From assembly GCA_001874335.1 (NCBI GenBank), contig MPDE01000001.1, positions 416,120-480,119 of the forward strand: a stretch of 64,000 bases of DNA, given 5' to 3'. A program made the translations under genes and the position numbers. Origin of the DNA: Bacteroidetes bacterium MedPE-SWsnd-G2. Its GTDB lineage: Bacteria > Bacteroidota > Bacteroidia > Flavobacteriales > Flavobacteriaceae. This document shows positions 35,604 through 44,038 of the stretch, piece after piece (the first letter of the stretch is position 1; each line of letters opens with the position of its first letter). The notes under the pieces are model-generated. The model saw only the letters and a list, made by a program, of their open reading frames with translations, made no database searches and had not been told where the DNA came from.

Positions 35604-37292
35604 TTAATTGAATATTTGTTCTAATATTTTTCGAGTAATTAAATATGTTGGTTTAACGCCTGAAGTTCCTAAACCTCCAGAGGCTAAAGTACTACCGGTT
35701 TCTAAAGGATTATCACTTGCGTAATACGCATATCTCACCTTTACATCTGGATTAATACTTCCTCTAACTTTTGAAGCAGATTGAATTGCTTTTTGATAGT
35801 GGGCTCCCTCCATTTCTAAACCTATGACATTCCACGTGGAATTGAAAAAGAATTTTAAAATCTCCTTATTCTGAAGTGAGGTTCCTAATACTGTTATCAT
35901 TGCCCCTTCAAAAACTTCTAATCCTTGGCCTTCTAAATCGGCTTTACATAGCTCGTTTTTAAATGGATAATTATCTGCAGTACCTTCAAAAATATGTGCT
36001 GAAGGAATCATTATATCTCCCTTGCCACCTTCTAAAATTCCTGCCTTACCCATTATTGAAATCGAATCAACGTTGAGATGAATTTTTCCATTATCACCAA
36101 CAACTGGTTTTAGCAATTCATCAATGGTTTCATAGGCTTGTTCTCCAAAAGCATAATCCATCACAAATATAACGGGATTTTCAGATTTTACAAGCTCTTT
36201 ATTTATTGGGAAATCTAATTTAGAAAGATCCATTTTTGAGGTGTCAAATATCTGAACATCAATGTTGGTACCTGATGAATCTTTTATATAAATCATTCCT
36301 TTCTGAAGCGCCTTCTTGCTTACCTTGTCTCTCAATACTCCATTGTCCCCTTCACTTAAACTCTCATAGACTTGAAAAATATCGTTTTTAGCGACAAGAC
36401 TTTCTAATGCCGAAGGTGTGAAAAGTGAATTCATTACACTGTGCATATTAGCACTAATCACATGAATTGGTCGCCCAATTAATTTTTCTTTTATTAGTAC
36501 TTCCTTAATACGGTCAGACCATATTTCGCCATGAATATGGTGACCTAATCGCTCTCTTAACACAGGAGAAAAGGTAACTGTTCGTTTATTGTTATTAACA
36601 ACTTCTTCTATGGCAAGTTTTCCTAACCAATAAATAATATGTAAAAAACGTTCAGGGTTTTGTTTACAGCTAAACTCCCCATAAACTTCAGAAATCTCGT
36701 TAAACGTTCGGCCCAATATATTGGCAGTATGCGTAATGGCTATTTCACGTTCCTTTTGGCTTAATTTCCCCTTATTCTTTACCGCATTTTCAAGTTTGTT
36801 CCAATCTCGGGTTGTGCTACCTGATTCATTTATTAAAACACGATCACTTATTTTATGCGACTCTACAAACAAAAAGGTAAGGTGCGTCAAAATATCGTAA
36901 ATATCAGATCTTCCTCTGGTAATCTCAATATTCATTTGTTCATCGTCAATACGATAACAATTACGTCTACGTTTTGGAGGGATGATAACTTCAAAATGAG
37001 AATTGCCATAGCCTTCATCACTGGTAAGGTTAATAAATGTACATTCTTCAATGCCAATAGGCAATCTATCGATGACATAAAGCAACCCTTCTAATTCTGC
37101 TTTTTCATCTCCAATCGACCCATAAATCTCAGGTCGAAGTTGTAATAATGAGTTTCTTAAGGTTTCTCCTGAGACGCCCATAGGCTTGTAAAATCCTCTA
37201 TTAAAGAGGTGCCTCATTGTAATATACATTCTCTCGATAGCATTTGAGCTTTCTTGAGCTCTCGTTCTTCCATGATGTTTTCTGTTACTCAT
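35604..37292 (-). CDS. DUF6909-like protein with nucleosidase-like C-terminus
   Basis: 562 residues, soluble, no signal. I place it in the flavobacterial family DUF6909. The C-terminal region has GLEMEGAHYQKA (EMEGA at 493-497) and about 30 residues later YYASDNP (Asp527). This resembles the E-M-E-x-A ... S-D pair of purine nucleoside phosphorylases and MTA/SAH nucleosidases. The N-terminal half is unlike anything I know. It starts 28 bp after the GH3-like gene and 9 bp before the Wzz-like gene, so it may be co-transcribed with either. Enzyme activity is only a suggestion. Confidence 0.7.
   Translation of the reverse strand: MSNRKHHGRTRAQESSNAIERMYITMRHLFNRGFYKPMGVSGETLRNSLLQLRPEIYGSIGDEKAELEGLLYVIDRLPIGIEECTFINLTSDEGYGNSHFEVIIPPKRRRNCYRIDDEQMNIEITRGRSDIYDILTHLTFLFVESHKISDRVLINESGSTTRDWNKLENAVKNKGKLSQKEREIAITHTANILGRTFNEISEVYGEFSCKQNPERFLHIIYWLGKLAIEEVVNNNKRTVTFSPVLRERLGHHIHGEIWSDRIKEVLIKEKLIGRPIHVISANMHSVMNSLFTPSALESLVAKNDIFQVYESLSEGDNGVLRDKVSKKALQKGMIYIKDSSGTNIDVQIFDTSKMDLSKLDFPINKELVKSENPVIFVMDYAFGEQAYETIDELLKPVVGDNGKIHLNVDSISIMGKAGILEGGKGDIMIPSAHIFEGTADNYPFKNELCKADLEGQGLEVFEGAMITVLGTSLQNKEILKFFFNSTWNVIGLEMEGAHYQKAIQSASKVRGSINPDVKVRYAYYASDNPLETGSTLASGGLGTSGVKPTYLITRKILEQIFN
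35828..35843. other. Weak parS-like site inside DUF6909 gene
   Basis: CATTCCACGTGGAATT holds the perfect 12-bp core TTCCACGTGGAA of a palindromic ParB site but differs from it at both outer dinucleotides. It lies within coding sequence. It may be a low-affinity site or chance. Confidence 0.35.
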
Positions 37293-37320
37293 ATAAAAAT
37301 TTTAACGGGTAAAGATAACA

Positions 37321-38823
37321 CTATTTGATTAAGTTTAAACCAATTAGCTTTTCTGCAATACCTCTATCATTTGACAATCTTGGCAATTTATTTTGTCCAC
37401 CTAATTTACCTATAGACTTCATATAGGATTTAAATCCGTCCTTTTTAACGCAACTAATTTTTAAAGTTTGCAATATTTTTCCATCAATCAAATCAAAATA
37501 ATAACTGTTTTGAGTTTGCATGGCTTTATCGATGGCTTCAGCGAGCTTTATTAGATTTTCTGGTTCAGATTCAAATTCAATAAACCATTCGTGATACGGT
37601 AATCCAGATTCTGGGCTTAACTGAGGAGCCACCGTGAATTCTGACACTTCGCAGTTTACTTGATCTATGGCTTCTTTTAAAGCATATTCTACTTCCTTAC
37701 CAATGACATGTTCTCCAAAGGCCGAAATAAAGTGTTTTATCCGTCCAGATACAATTACACGGTATGGCGAGGTTGACGTAAACTGAATGGTATCTCCAAT
37801 ATTATACCCCCATAATCCCGCATTTGTTGAAATTATCATCACATAATTTACTCCAATCTCAACATCTTTAAGGGTTAGTCGTTCTGGGTTTTCATCAAAG
37901 AAATTATCCGCCTTAATAAACTCGTAAAAGATTCCACCATTCAACAACAATAGCATTCCTTTTACATTCTGTTTGTCTTGATAAGCGAAAAAACCTTCGC
38001 TCGCTGGGTAGAGTTCAATACTATCAACTTTTCTACCTATTAAGCTTTCAAATTTATTTCTATAGGGTTCAAAATTTACACCGCCATAAATAAACAGATT
38101 GAAATTTTTAAATAAATCGCCCACCTTCTTTCCTGAACGCAATTCTAAACGCTCAAAATACATCTGAACCCACGAAGGTATACCAGAAATTATAGACATA
38201 TCTTCATTAATGGTTTCATCAACAACAGCTTCAACCTTAGTTTCCCAATCTTCAATGCAATTGGTCTCCCATGAAGGCAATCTATTACTTTGTAAATACT
38301 TTGGAACATAATGTGCCACAATCCCTGACAATCGACCCAACTGAATTCCATTTGAAGATTCTAAAACTGGACTCCCTTGCAAAAAAATCATCTTACCATC
38401 AACAAAATCGGCATTACCAGTTTCCTTGATGTACATTAAAATAGCATTTCGAGCCGCTTTAATATGAAACGGCATACTCTCTTTAGTAATAGGTATATAT
38501 TTTGCACCAGACGTGGTACCCGAGGTTTTAGCAAAATAAATAGGTTTATTTTTCCATAACACATCACGTTCTCCCTGAACAACACGCTCTACATAGTGCT
38601 TTAAACCTTCATAATCCCTTACTGGTACCTGTTTTACAAAATCTGAGTGAGAATTTATTTTGTCAAAATTATGATCCTTACCAAAAGCTGTATGCTTAGC
38701 TTTTGCTATTAGAGATTTAAACACCTTTTCCTGTGTTTTAATGGGGTTATTTGCCCATTTTTGGGTACGCTTATAAACCAAATTTGCAAATGGTTTGGAT
38801 AATTTAGCTTTAACTGATTTCAT
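37321..38823 (-). CDS. GH3-like acyl-adenylating enzyme
   Basis: 500 residues of the GH3 auxin-responsive family, adenylate-forming enzymes. The phosphate-binding loop KTSGTTSGAKYIPI is at about 99-112. ELYPASEGFFAYQ and GLWGYNIGDTIQFTS are the A4- and A5-like motifs. In plants these join amino acids to jasmonate or auxin; the bacterial substrate is unknown. The ATG overlaps the M23 peptidase stop by one base (TAATG), which suggests translational coupling. Confidence 0.85.
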   Translation of the reverse strand: MKSVKAKLSKPFANLVYKRTQKWANNPIKTQEKVFKSLIAKAKHTAFGKDHNFDKINSHSDFVKQVPVRDYEGLKHYVERVVQGERDVLWKNKPIYFAKTSGTTSGAKYIPITKESMPFHIKAARNAILMYIKETGNADFVDGKMIFLQGSPVLESSNGIQLGRLSGIVAHYVPKYLQSNRLPSWETNCIEDWETKVEAVVDETINEDMSIISGIPSWVQMYFERLELRSGKKVGDLFKNFNLFIYGGVNFEPYRNKFESLIGRKVDSIELYPASEGFFAYQDKQNVKGMLLLLNGGIFYEFIKADNFFDENPERLTLKDVEIGVNYVMIISTNAGLWGYNIGDTIQFTSTSPYRVIVSGRIKHFISAFGEHVIGKEVEYALKEAIDQVNCEVSEFTVAPQLSPESGLPYHEWFIEFESEPENLIKLAEAIDKAMQTQNSYYFDLIDGKILQTLKISCVKKDGFKSYMKSIGKLGGQNKLPRLSNDRGIAEKLIGLNLIK

Positions 38824-39689
38824 TATTGAAAATCTATAAAATTAGTTGGGTCAATAGGATACCCTTTACTCCAAAGTTCAAAATGTAAATGTACTCCTGT
38901 TGAAAATTGACCTGTATTTCCTGCTAAGGCAATAACTTCACCCCCTTTAACAATATCTCCCTGTGTTTTTGTAAGGTTGGCATTGTGTTTATATACCGAA
39001 ATCAAATCGTTATTGTGTTCAATAATAATCACATAACCCGTTTCTGCGGTCCATTCTGCAAAAATTACAGTGCCGTCAGCTGTCGCTTTTATAGGCGTAT
39101 CTTTTTCTAAAACCACATCTATGGCATAATGCTTTTCCTGAACATTATAGCCTTCAGAAATTGGACCATTAGCAGGTGTTACCAAAACAAAATTACTGTT
39201 ATTAATCGCGGTTTCGAAAAAATTGTACTTATCTTCTTTTGCCACTTGAACTCTTAATAATGAATCCTGCCTGTTAGGCTCTAATTTAAATTGGTCTGAT
39301 TCAAGTTTTACCGCTGCAATTATAGAGTCTCTGTTTAGTTGTTCTGACTCCACATCTCCATTTAGCACCTTTCTTATAGATGCAAGATATAGGTTATTAA
39401 TCTCTAATTGTTGTTTTAGTGAATCGGTTTGGGTATTTAGAACTATTGCATCTTTTTTAAGCTTAGAAGATGAATATCCCGGAATATATTCACGCAATGG
39501 GGTAAAAGCAATTAAAACAGTTGTTAAAGCAATTAAAAGAATTGAAGACAACGCTGCAATTACAAAAACATTTAATCGGGTAAGTTTGATTGCAAATCGC
39601 TCTTCAAAGGTATCTTCGTTGAGAATTACTAAACGATACTTATGAAGTAATTTTTTAGCAAATTTCTTTTTTGGTCCTTTTTTAGTCAT
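38823..39689 (-). CDS. M23-family peptidoglycan endopeptidase
   Basis: 288 residues: a basic cytoplasmic start, one membrane helix (41-62), a coiled coil (about 85-140) and a C-terminal LytM domain. The zinc ligands are visible as His187, Asp191 and His269, with the catalytic partner His267 in VHLHFEL. It should cut peptide cross-links in the cell wall, or regulate amidases from the periplasmic face. A -7 box lies 7 nt before the ATG. Confidence 0.9.
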   Translation of the reverse strand: MTKKGPKKKFAKKLLHKYRLVILNEDTFEERFAIKLTRLNVFVIAALSSILLIALTTVLIAFTPLREYIPGYSSSKLKKDAIVLNTQTDSLKQQLEINNLYLASIRKVLNGDVESEQLNRDSIIAAVKLESDQFKLEPNRQDSLLRVQVAKEDKYNFFETAINNSNFVLVTPANGPISEGYNVQEKHYAIDVVLEKDTPIKATADGTVIFAEWTAETGYVIIIEHNNDLISVYKHNANLTKTQGDIVKGGEVIALAGNTGQFSTGVHLHFELWSKGYPIDPTNFIDFQ

Positions 39690-39696
39690 CGATAAA

Positions 39697-39704
39697 CAAA
39701 TTTA
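39697..39704 (-). promoter_or_regulatory. -7 box of the M23-GH3 unit
   Basis: Minus-strand TAAATTTG, a full match to TAnnTTTG, ends 7 nt before the M23 ATG. No clear -33 TTG at the usual distance. Confidence 0.4.
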
Positions 39705-39779
39705 AATAAAACTAGCGCACTATTAACCGCTCAACTCCTAAAGTTTCCTAATAAAACGACAAAATTAAAGTTTAATTAC

Positions 39780-39787
39780 TAAATTTG
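39780..39787 (+). promoter_or_regulatory. -7 box of tatA
   Basis: TAAATTTG matches TAnnTTTG and ends 19 nt before the tatA ATG. No clear -33 TTG. Confidence 0.4.
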
Positions 39788-39806
39788 TGGTTCAAATTAA
39801 AACATT

Positions 39807-39992
39807 ATGATTTCAGCAAGTATATTCTTAGCACCTGGACCATGGCAAATTGTATTAGTTGTTGTGGCAATACTATTATTATTTGGAGGTAAAAAAATTC
39901 CAGAATTAATGAGAGGCTTAGGTAGCGGAATTAAAGAATTTAAAGACGCCAGCAAAGAAGAAGATAATTCAACTTCGAGTAAGGAAGAATAA
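39807..39992 (+). CDS. tatA: Twin-arginine translocase TatA/E subunit
   Basis: 61 residues: one N-terminal membrane helix (WQIVLVVVAILLLFGGKKIPEL), the hinge and an amphipathic helix (MRGLGSGIKEFKDA), then an acidic tail. The FGGKKIPEL motif is diagnostic. TatA forms the pore for folded proteins. No tatC is nearby. The gene is flanked by a divergent M23 peptidase gene and a bidirectional terminator. An open frame on the opposite strand (39797-39997) is a shadow of this gene. Confidence 0.93.
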   Translation: MISASIFLAPGPWQIVLVVVAILLLFGGKKIPELMRGLGSGIKEFKDASKEEDNSTSSKEE

Positions 39993-40005
39993 AACATATA
40001 ATACT

Positions 40006-40038
40006 AAAAAAGCCAACTTTAAAAGTTGGCTTTTTTTT
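40006..40038. terminator. Bidirectional terminator tatA / DUF4837
   Basis: A near-perfect inverted repeat (AAAAAAGCCAACTTT ... AAAGTTGGCTTTTTT) with A- and T-runs on either side can end both convergent genes. Confidence 0.85.
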
Positions 40039-41020
40039 ATTCAATTTTTACTGTTTTTATAATGCTTTCCAGTTCGAAAACATAATCCCGTTTTTCTACA
40101 GACGGTGCAAAAGCATAACCTTCAATTACCAGATACCTATTATTAATTTCGTCTTTGATGGCATAGTTTACAAACGGTCCGGACATGAATGCATTTTTAA
40201 CATCCCATAATCCTCGAGTTTCAATAGTTGATTTATTATCTAATATCGTTTGATGCACAAAGGGTGCATATGCCGGTTCTGTCCCCAAATAAGATCCTTC
40301 AACAGGTCCTTGAATATACTTTCTCCCTATGGAATCTCTCATTCTCAAAACACTACCTACAAGACTATCGCCTTCTGAAAGCGAATTTAATGGCACTTGA
40401 TAAATCATAATATCCATTGTACCACTCTTTATATCCTTTCTTAACCAAATAAAGTCATCAGTATCCATTGCAAAACGATAAGCGGAAGGAAACTTAATCG
40501 TTGCTCCAAATTTATTTTTAATAGACTTTGATTTATGAAGCGACAAGTTTATTCGTCTTTGTTTTTCTTTTAATTCTTCCTTTTTAAATGCCTCAATTAT
40601 TTTAGCACTATTAGCATTCACCTGATCAATAATTTCTTGATCTGTTTGTCCTGTGACTAAAACTAAAGTTTGTGGTTTTGCGAAAATATTATGCGCTACT
40701 TTCGTGTCGGCATCTTTCCCTTTTTCAACTTTAAATACGGTCCTGTTTTTGGTAGCAAAATCTGTAAAAACTGCAGTTGGCATTTGCCTCATAGAAAATA
40801 ACGGTTCGTCTTGAGGAAGACCTTCTAAAGGTCTAGCTAAAACATCTCTTATGGCCTCTCCTACTCCAGACTCCCACATATCATTATCTATAACAACCGA
40901 TAAATTATTGATATTTCCTGAAGATTCTGATAGTAATCGCTTGCTCTTTTTACCGTCATTTTGACAACCAAAAAACAACAACGCTACAACTAAAACTGAT
41001 ACTAATTTTCTCATAAACAC
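40037..41020 (-). CDS. DUF4837 lipoprotein
   Basis: 327 residues from 41020; an ATG two codons later (41014) fits better, giving MRKLVSVLVVALLFFGC with lipobox FFGC. The mature part is a mixed alpha/beta domain repeated roughly twice, matching the Bacteroidota family DUF4837. No catalytic motif known to me. It starts 19 bp after the lytic transglycosylase gene, so an envelope role is likely. Confidence 0.8.
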   Translation of the reverse strand: MFMRKLVSVLVVALLFFGCQNDGKKSKRLLSESSGNINNLSVVIDNDMWESGVGEAIRDVLARPLEGLPQDEPLFSMRQMPTAVFTDFATKNRTVFKVEKGKDADTKVAHNIFAKPQTLVLVTGQTDQEIIDQVNANSAKIIEAFKKEELKEKQRRINLSLHKSKSIKNKFGATIKFPSAYRFAMDTDDFIWLRKDIKSGTMDIMIYQVPLNSLSEGDSLVGSVLRMRDSIGRKYIQGPVEGSYLGTEPAYAPFVHQTILDNKSTIETRGLWDVKNAFMSGPFVNYAIKDEINNRYLVIEGYAFAPSVEKRDYVFELESIIKTVKIE

Positions 41021-41039
41021 ATGAAATTTAAACTCTATA

Positions 41040-42611
41040 TTACTTTGAAACGATTAAGGTCATTCCAATTTTTAGGTTGTTACTGCTAATATCGTTCCAA
41101 TCTTTAATATTTTGAACAGAAACCCCTGGAAATTTTTGAGCAATGCTCCATAAAGAGTCTCCGCTCTTCACCTTATAAGTTTGTCTTCCATTTACTTTAA
41201 CCGTTTTTGCTGGCTTAGATGGCGCCGAATTTGCAACCGGTTTTCTTGGGTAAATAGTTAAGCGTTGCCCTATTCTTAGGTTATTTGATCGCAAACCATT
41301 CCACTGTTTAATTTGACTTACTCTTACACCATAAAGTCGAGCAATTTTCCCTAAGTAATCACCACTTTTCACCTTGTATCTCACCTTTGTATCGGCTTCA
41401 AAAAACTGAGGTAAGGGCTTTTCTCTTTTATTAAATTCAGCTTTAGCATACGCATAAATACTATCCTCATTTTGAACAAAAACACCAACACTAGGTCGTG
41501 GTAAACGTATGTAATAATCCTCATCTTTAAGAACAGGAATAATATCTAACTTATAAGACGGATTTAAAAACTGTAGTTCTTCTATAGGTAGATTTAATAC
41601 TTCTGAAACCTGGTCTAAGGTTATCATTTCTTTGACATGAACCGTATCTGTTTCTATATGATTAAACATTGGTTTTGATTTTTGAAAACCATGTTCTTCT
41701 GCATATTCAAAAATATACATTGTTGCTAAAAATGCGGGCAAATACCCTGCTGTTTCACGTGGAAGAAACGGTCTAATATTCCAGTAATTCTCGTAGCCAC
41801 CAGATCTCCTTATGGCTTTTGACACATTTCCAGGCCCCGAATTATACGCCGCTAATGCCAAATCCCAATCTCCAAAAATGGTGTATAATTTTGCCAAATA
41901 TTTACTTGCTGCTTCGGTAGATAAAATGGGGTCACTACGTTCATCTACGTAGCTACTCACATCTAAGCCGTACATTTTTCCTGTACTAAACATAAATTGC
42001 CATAGTCCTGTTGCTCCAACTCTTGATTTTGCTCGAGGTTTTAATGCCGATTCTACTATCGCCAAATATTTAACCTCCAGGGGTATATCGTAATTATCTA
42101 AAGATGCTTCAAACATCGGAAAATAATAATCACTTAAAGTCAATAACCGCTCTATGGAGGTTCTTCTGTTTTTTAAATACGATTTAATTACACTTTCTAA
42201 AGAAGGGTTATATGCAATATTAAAGGGTGTTTTTGCATCAAGTTCTTTAAGTCTTTTCTTTAAAGTATCAGTCGGTAAATCGGGGTAGTAAACTTCATTA
42301 TACTCTAAATTTGTAACCGATTTATAAACACTATCATAAAGCGAATTACTATATAACTCGTCCAACCATTTTTGATCAATTTCTGAAGCCCTTTTGTGAT
42401 CTCCTAATACTTGATTACCAAGTGAGTCTTTTTCGGGAGCTATAATTTGATGTGTTACTTTAGAACCATCTATAATAGAATCGGTTGCATTTACCAAACT
42501 ATCATTTAGTTCTTCTTGTTGTGGTATGGAATCTTTTGATACTTCATTTTGAGCTAACGCTGTGAAAGAAGTTAATATCAAAGCTAGTGTAATTGTAACT
42601 ATTTTACTCAT
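41040..42611 (-). CDS. Membrane-bound lytic transglycosylase with two LysM domains
   Basis: 523 residues (MltD-like). Signal peptide 1-20. The transglycosylase domain has the catalytic Glu187 in AIVESALKP and SRVGATGLWQFMFSTGK (196-212). Two LysM repeats at about 412-454 and 479-521 bind peptidoglycan. It cleaves the glycan chains, releasing 1,6-anhydro-muropeptides. A weak parS-like site overlaps the codons at 41751-41766. Confidence 0.92.
   Translation of the reverse strand: MSKIVTITLALILTSFTALAQNEVSKDSIPQQEELNDSLVNATDSIIDGSKVTHQIIAPEKDSLGNQVLGDHKRASEIDQKWLDELYSNSLYDSVYKSVTNLEYNEVYYPDLPTDTLKKRLKELDAKTPFNIAYNPSLESVIKSYLKNRRTSIERLLTLSDYYFPMFEASLDNYDIPLEVKYLAIVESALKPRAKSRVGATGLWQFMFSTGKMYGLDVSSYVDERSDPILSTEAASKYLAKLYTIFGDWDLALAAYNSGPGNVSKAIRRSGGYENYWNIRPFLPRETAGYLPAFLATMYIFEYAEEHGFQKSKPMFNHIETDTVHVKEMITLDQVSEVLNLPIEELQFLNPSYKLDIIPVLKDEDYYIRLPRPSVGVFVQNEDSIYAYAKAEFNKREKPLPQFFEADTKVRYKVKSGDYLGKIARLYGVRVSQIKQWNGLRSNNLRIGQRLTIYPRKPVANSAPSKPAKTVKVNGRQTYKVKSGDSLWSIAQKFPGVSVQNIKDWNDISSNNLKIGMTLIVSK
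41751..41766. other. Weak parS-like site in lytic transglycosylase gene
   Basis: TGTTTCACGTGGAAGA matches the ParB consensus TGTTNCACGTGAAACA at 14 of 16 positions. It is in coding sequence, so selection for the protein could also explain it. Confidence 0.35.
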
Positions 42612-42640
42612 TCAGATTAATTGTTCTCTTAAAACTATAA

Positions 42641-42669
42641 ATGGGTTAAAATCGTATATTTTAACCCAT
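42641..42669. terminator. Hairpin after pgk, possible terminator
   Basis: ATGGGTTAAAAT / ATTTTAACCCAT, 12 perfect base pairs with a 5-nt loop, lies 27 bp after the pgk stop. The T-run on the minus strand is interrupted (TTTATAG), so termination may be partial. Confidence 0.5.
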
Positions 42670-42695
42670 TTTACAAAATTTATATGTTAAAGCTA

Positions 42696-43886
42696 TTAGT
42701 TATTAATAGCTGCGATACCTGGTAACACTTTACCTTCAAGGCTTTCTAACATAGCGCCTCCACCAGTACTTACGTAACTTACTTTGTCTGCAAAACCAAA
42801 TTGTTTCACAGCAGCAACAGAGTCTCCACCTCCTACTAAAGAAAAGGTTCCGTTTTTGGTCGCTTCAGCAATAGACTCTCCTAATGCAATTGTACCTTCT
42901 GCAAAGGTTGGTAATTCGAAAACACCAATTGGTCCGTTCCATAAAATGGTTTTTGATTGCATTACAACCTCATGGAAATTTGCTTTAGATTTTGGTCCAG
43001 CATCAAGCCCTTGCCATCCGTCAGGAATTTTGTCGACATCTACAATTTGAGTATCTGCTTCATTACTAAAACTATTTGCAGCTAAAACATCTACTGGTAA
43101 ATGAATTTGAACATTCTTTGCTTTTGCTTGTTCAATAATTTTTAGAGCCAACTCCATCTTATCATCTTCACAAATAGAATCACCAATTTGTCCACCATTA
43201 GCTTTTATAAACGTAAAAGTCATACCACCACCAATTATTAGGTGATCTACTTTATCTAAAATGTTTTCTATGATTGTAATTTTTGAAGATACTTTTGCTC
43301 CTCCTAAAATTGCTAAAATTGGTTTCTCCCCCGTTTTAAGTACTTTTTCAATGCTTACTATTTCTTTGGCTAAAAGCGATCCGAAACATTTTTTCCCTTC
43401 AAAGTATTGCGCAACAACAGTTGTTGAAGCGTGTGCTCTATGTGCTGTACCAAAGGCATCATTGACATAAATATCACCAAGTTTCGATAATTTTTCAGCA
43501 AATTGTTGGTCTCCAGCTTTCTCTTCGCTATAAAACCTTAAGTTTTCTAAGAGTAAAATCTCACCTGGATTTAAACTTGCTGCAGCTGCTTCAACATCGT
43601 CACCAATACAATCGGCAACAAACTTTACAGTTACACCTAAAACCTCTTCAACTTGAGATACAATATGTTTCATTGAAAATTGATCCTGAACACCTTTTGG
43701 GCGACCTAAATGAGACATTAATATACAGCTTCCACCATCTTCAAGAATTTTAATTATGGTTGGTTTAGCAGAAATTATACGAGTGGCATCGGTTACTTCA
43801 AAATTGTCATTTAAAGGCACATTAAAGTCAACTCTTATAAGCGCTTTTTTGTCTTTAAAATCGAAATCGTTTAGTGTTTTCATCAT
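42696..43886 (-). CDS. pgk: Phosphoglycerate kinase
   Basis: 396 residues (or 395 from the second Met at 43883). The signature [12 protein letters not shown] is at the N-terminus, the ATP-site segment [11 protein letters not shown] near 200-215, and [14 protein letters not shown] with [18 protein letters not shown] at the C-terminus. It makes ATP and 3-phosphoglycerate from 1,3-bisphosphoglycerate in glycolysis. Monocistronic, with a hairpin after the gene. Confidence 0.97.
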   Translation of the reverse strand: MMKTLNDFDFKDKKALIRVDFNVPLNDNFEVTDATRIISAKPTIIKILEDGGSCILMSHLGRPKGVQDQFSMKHIVSQVEEVLGVTVKFVADCIGDDVEAAAASLNPGEILLLENLRFYSEEKAGDQQFAEKLSKLGDIYVNDAFGTAHRAHASTTVVAQYFEGKKCFGSLLAKEIVSIEKVLKTGEKPILAILGGAKVSSKITIIENILDKVDHLIIGGGMTFTFIKANGGQIGDSICEDDKMELALKIIEQAKAKNVQIHLPVDVLAANSFSNEADTQIVDVDKIPDGWQGLDAGPKSKANFHEVVMQSKTILWNGPIGVFELPTFAEGTIALGESIAEATKNGTFSLVGGGDSVAAVKQFGFADKVSYVSTGGGAMLESLEGKVLPGIAAINN

Positions 43887-43907
43887 TTACATTTTACAAT
43901 TAAAATA

Positions 43908-43915
43908 CAAAGGTA
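43908..43915 (-). promoter_or_regulatory. -7 box of pgk
   Basis: Minus-strand TACCTTTG matches TAnnTTTG and lies 21 nt before the pgk ATG. A TTTTG 16 nt upstream is a short-spaced -33 candidate. Confidence 0.4.
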
Positions 43916-44026
43916 ACCAATTAGTTAACTTCAAAACATGACTTGTGTACAATAGTTAGCTGTTTTAAGTTGAAATTAACATGGTTTTGAGTTCGATTTT
44001 AAATGATAAATGGAAACTTAAAATCC

Positions 44027-44034
44027 TATATTTG
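44027..44034 (+). promoter_or_regulatory. -7 box of holB
   Basis: TATATTTG, a full match, ends 4 nt before the ATG at 44039. The predicted RNA would be leaderless or nearly so. Confidence 0.4.
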
Positions 44035-44038
44035 TGTT

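Noticed and set aside
39797..39997. Open frame opposite tatA
   Set aside because: Antisense shadow of a clear TatA gene, with low-complexity content and no start context.
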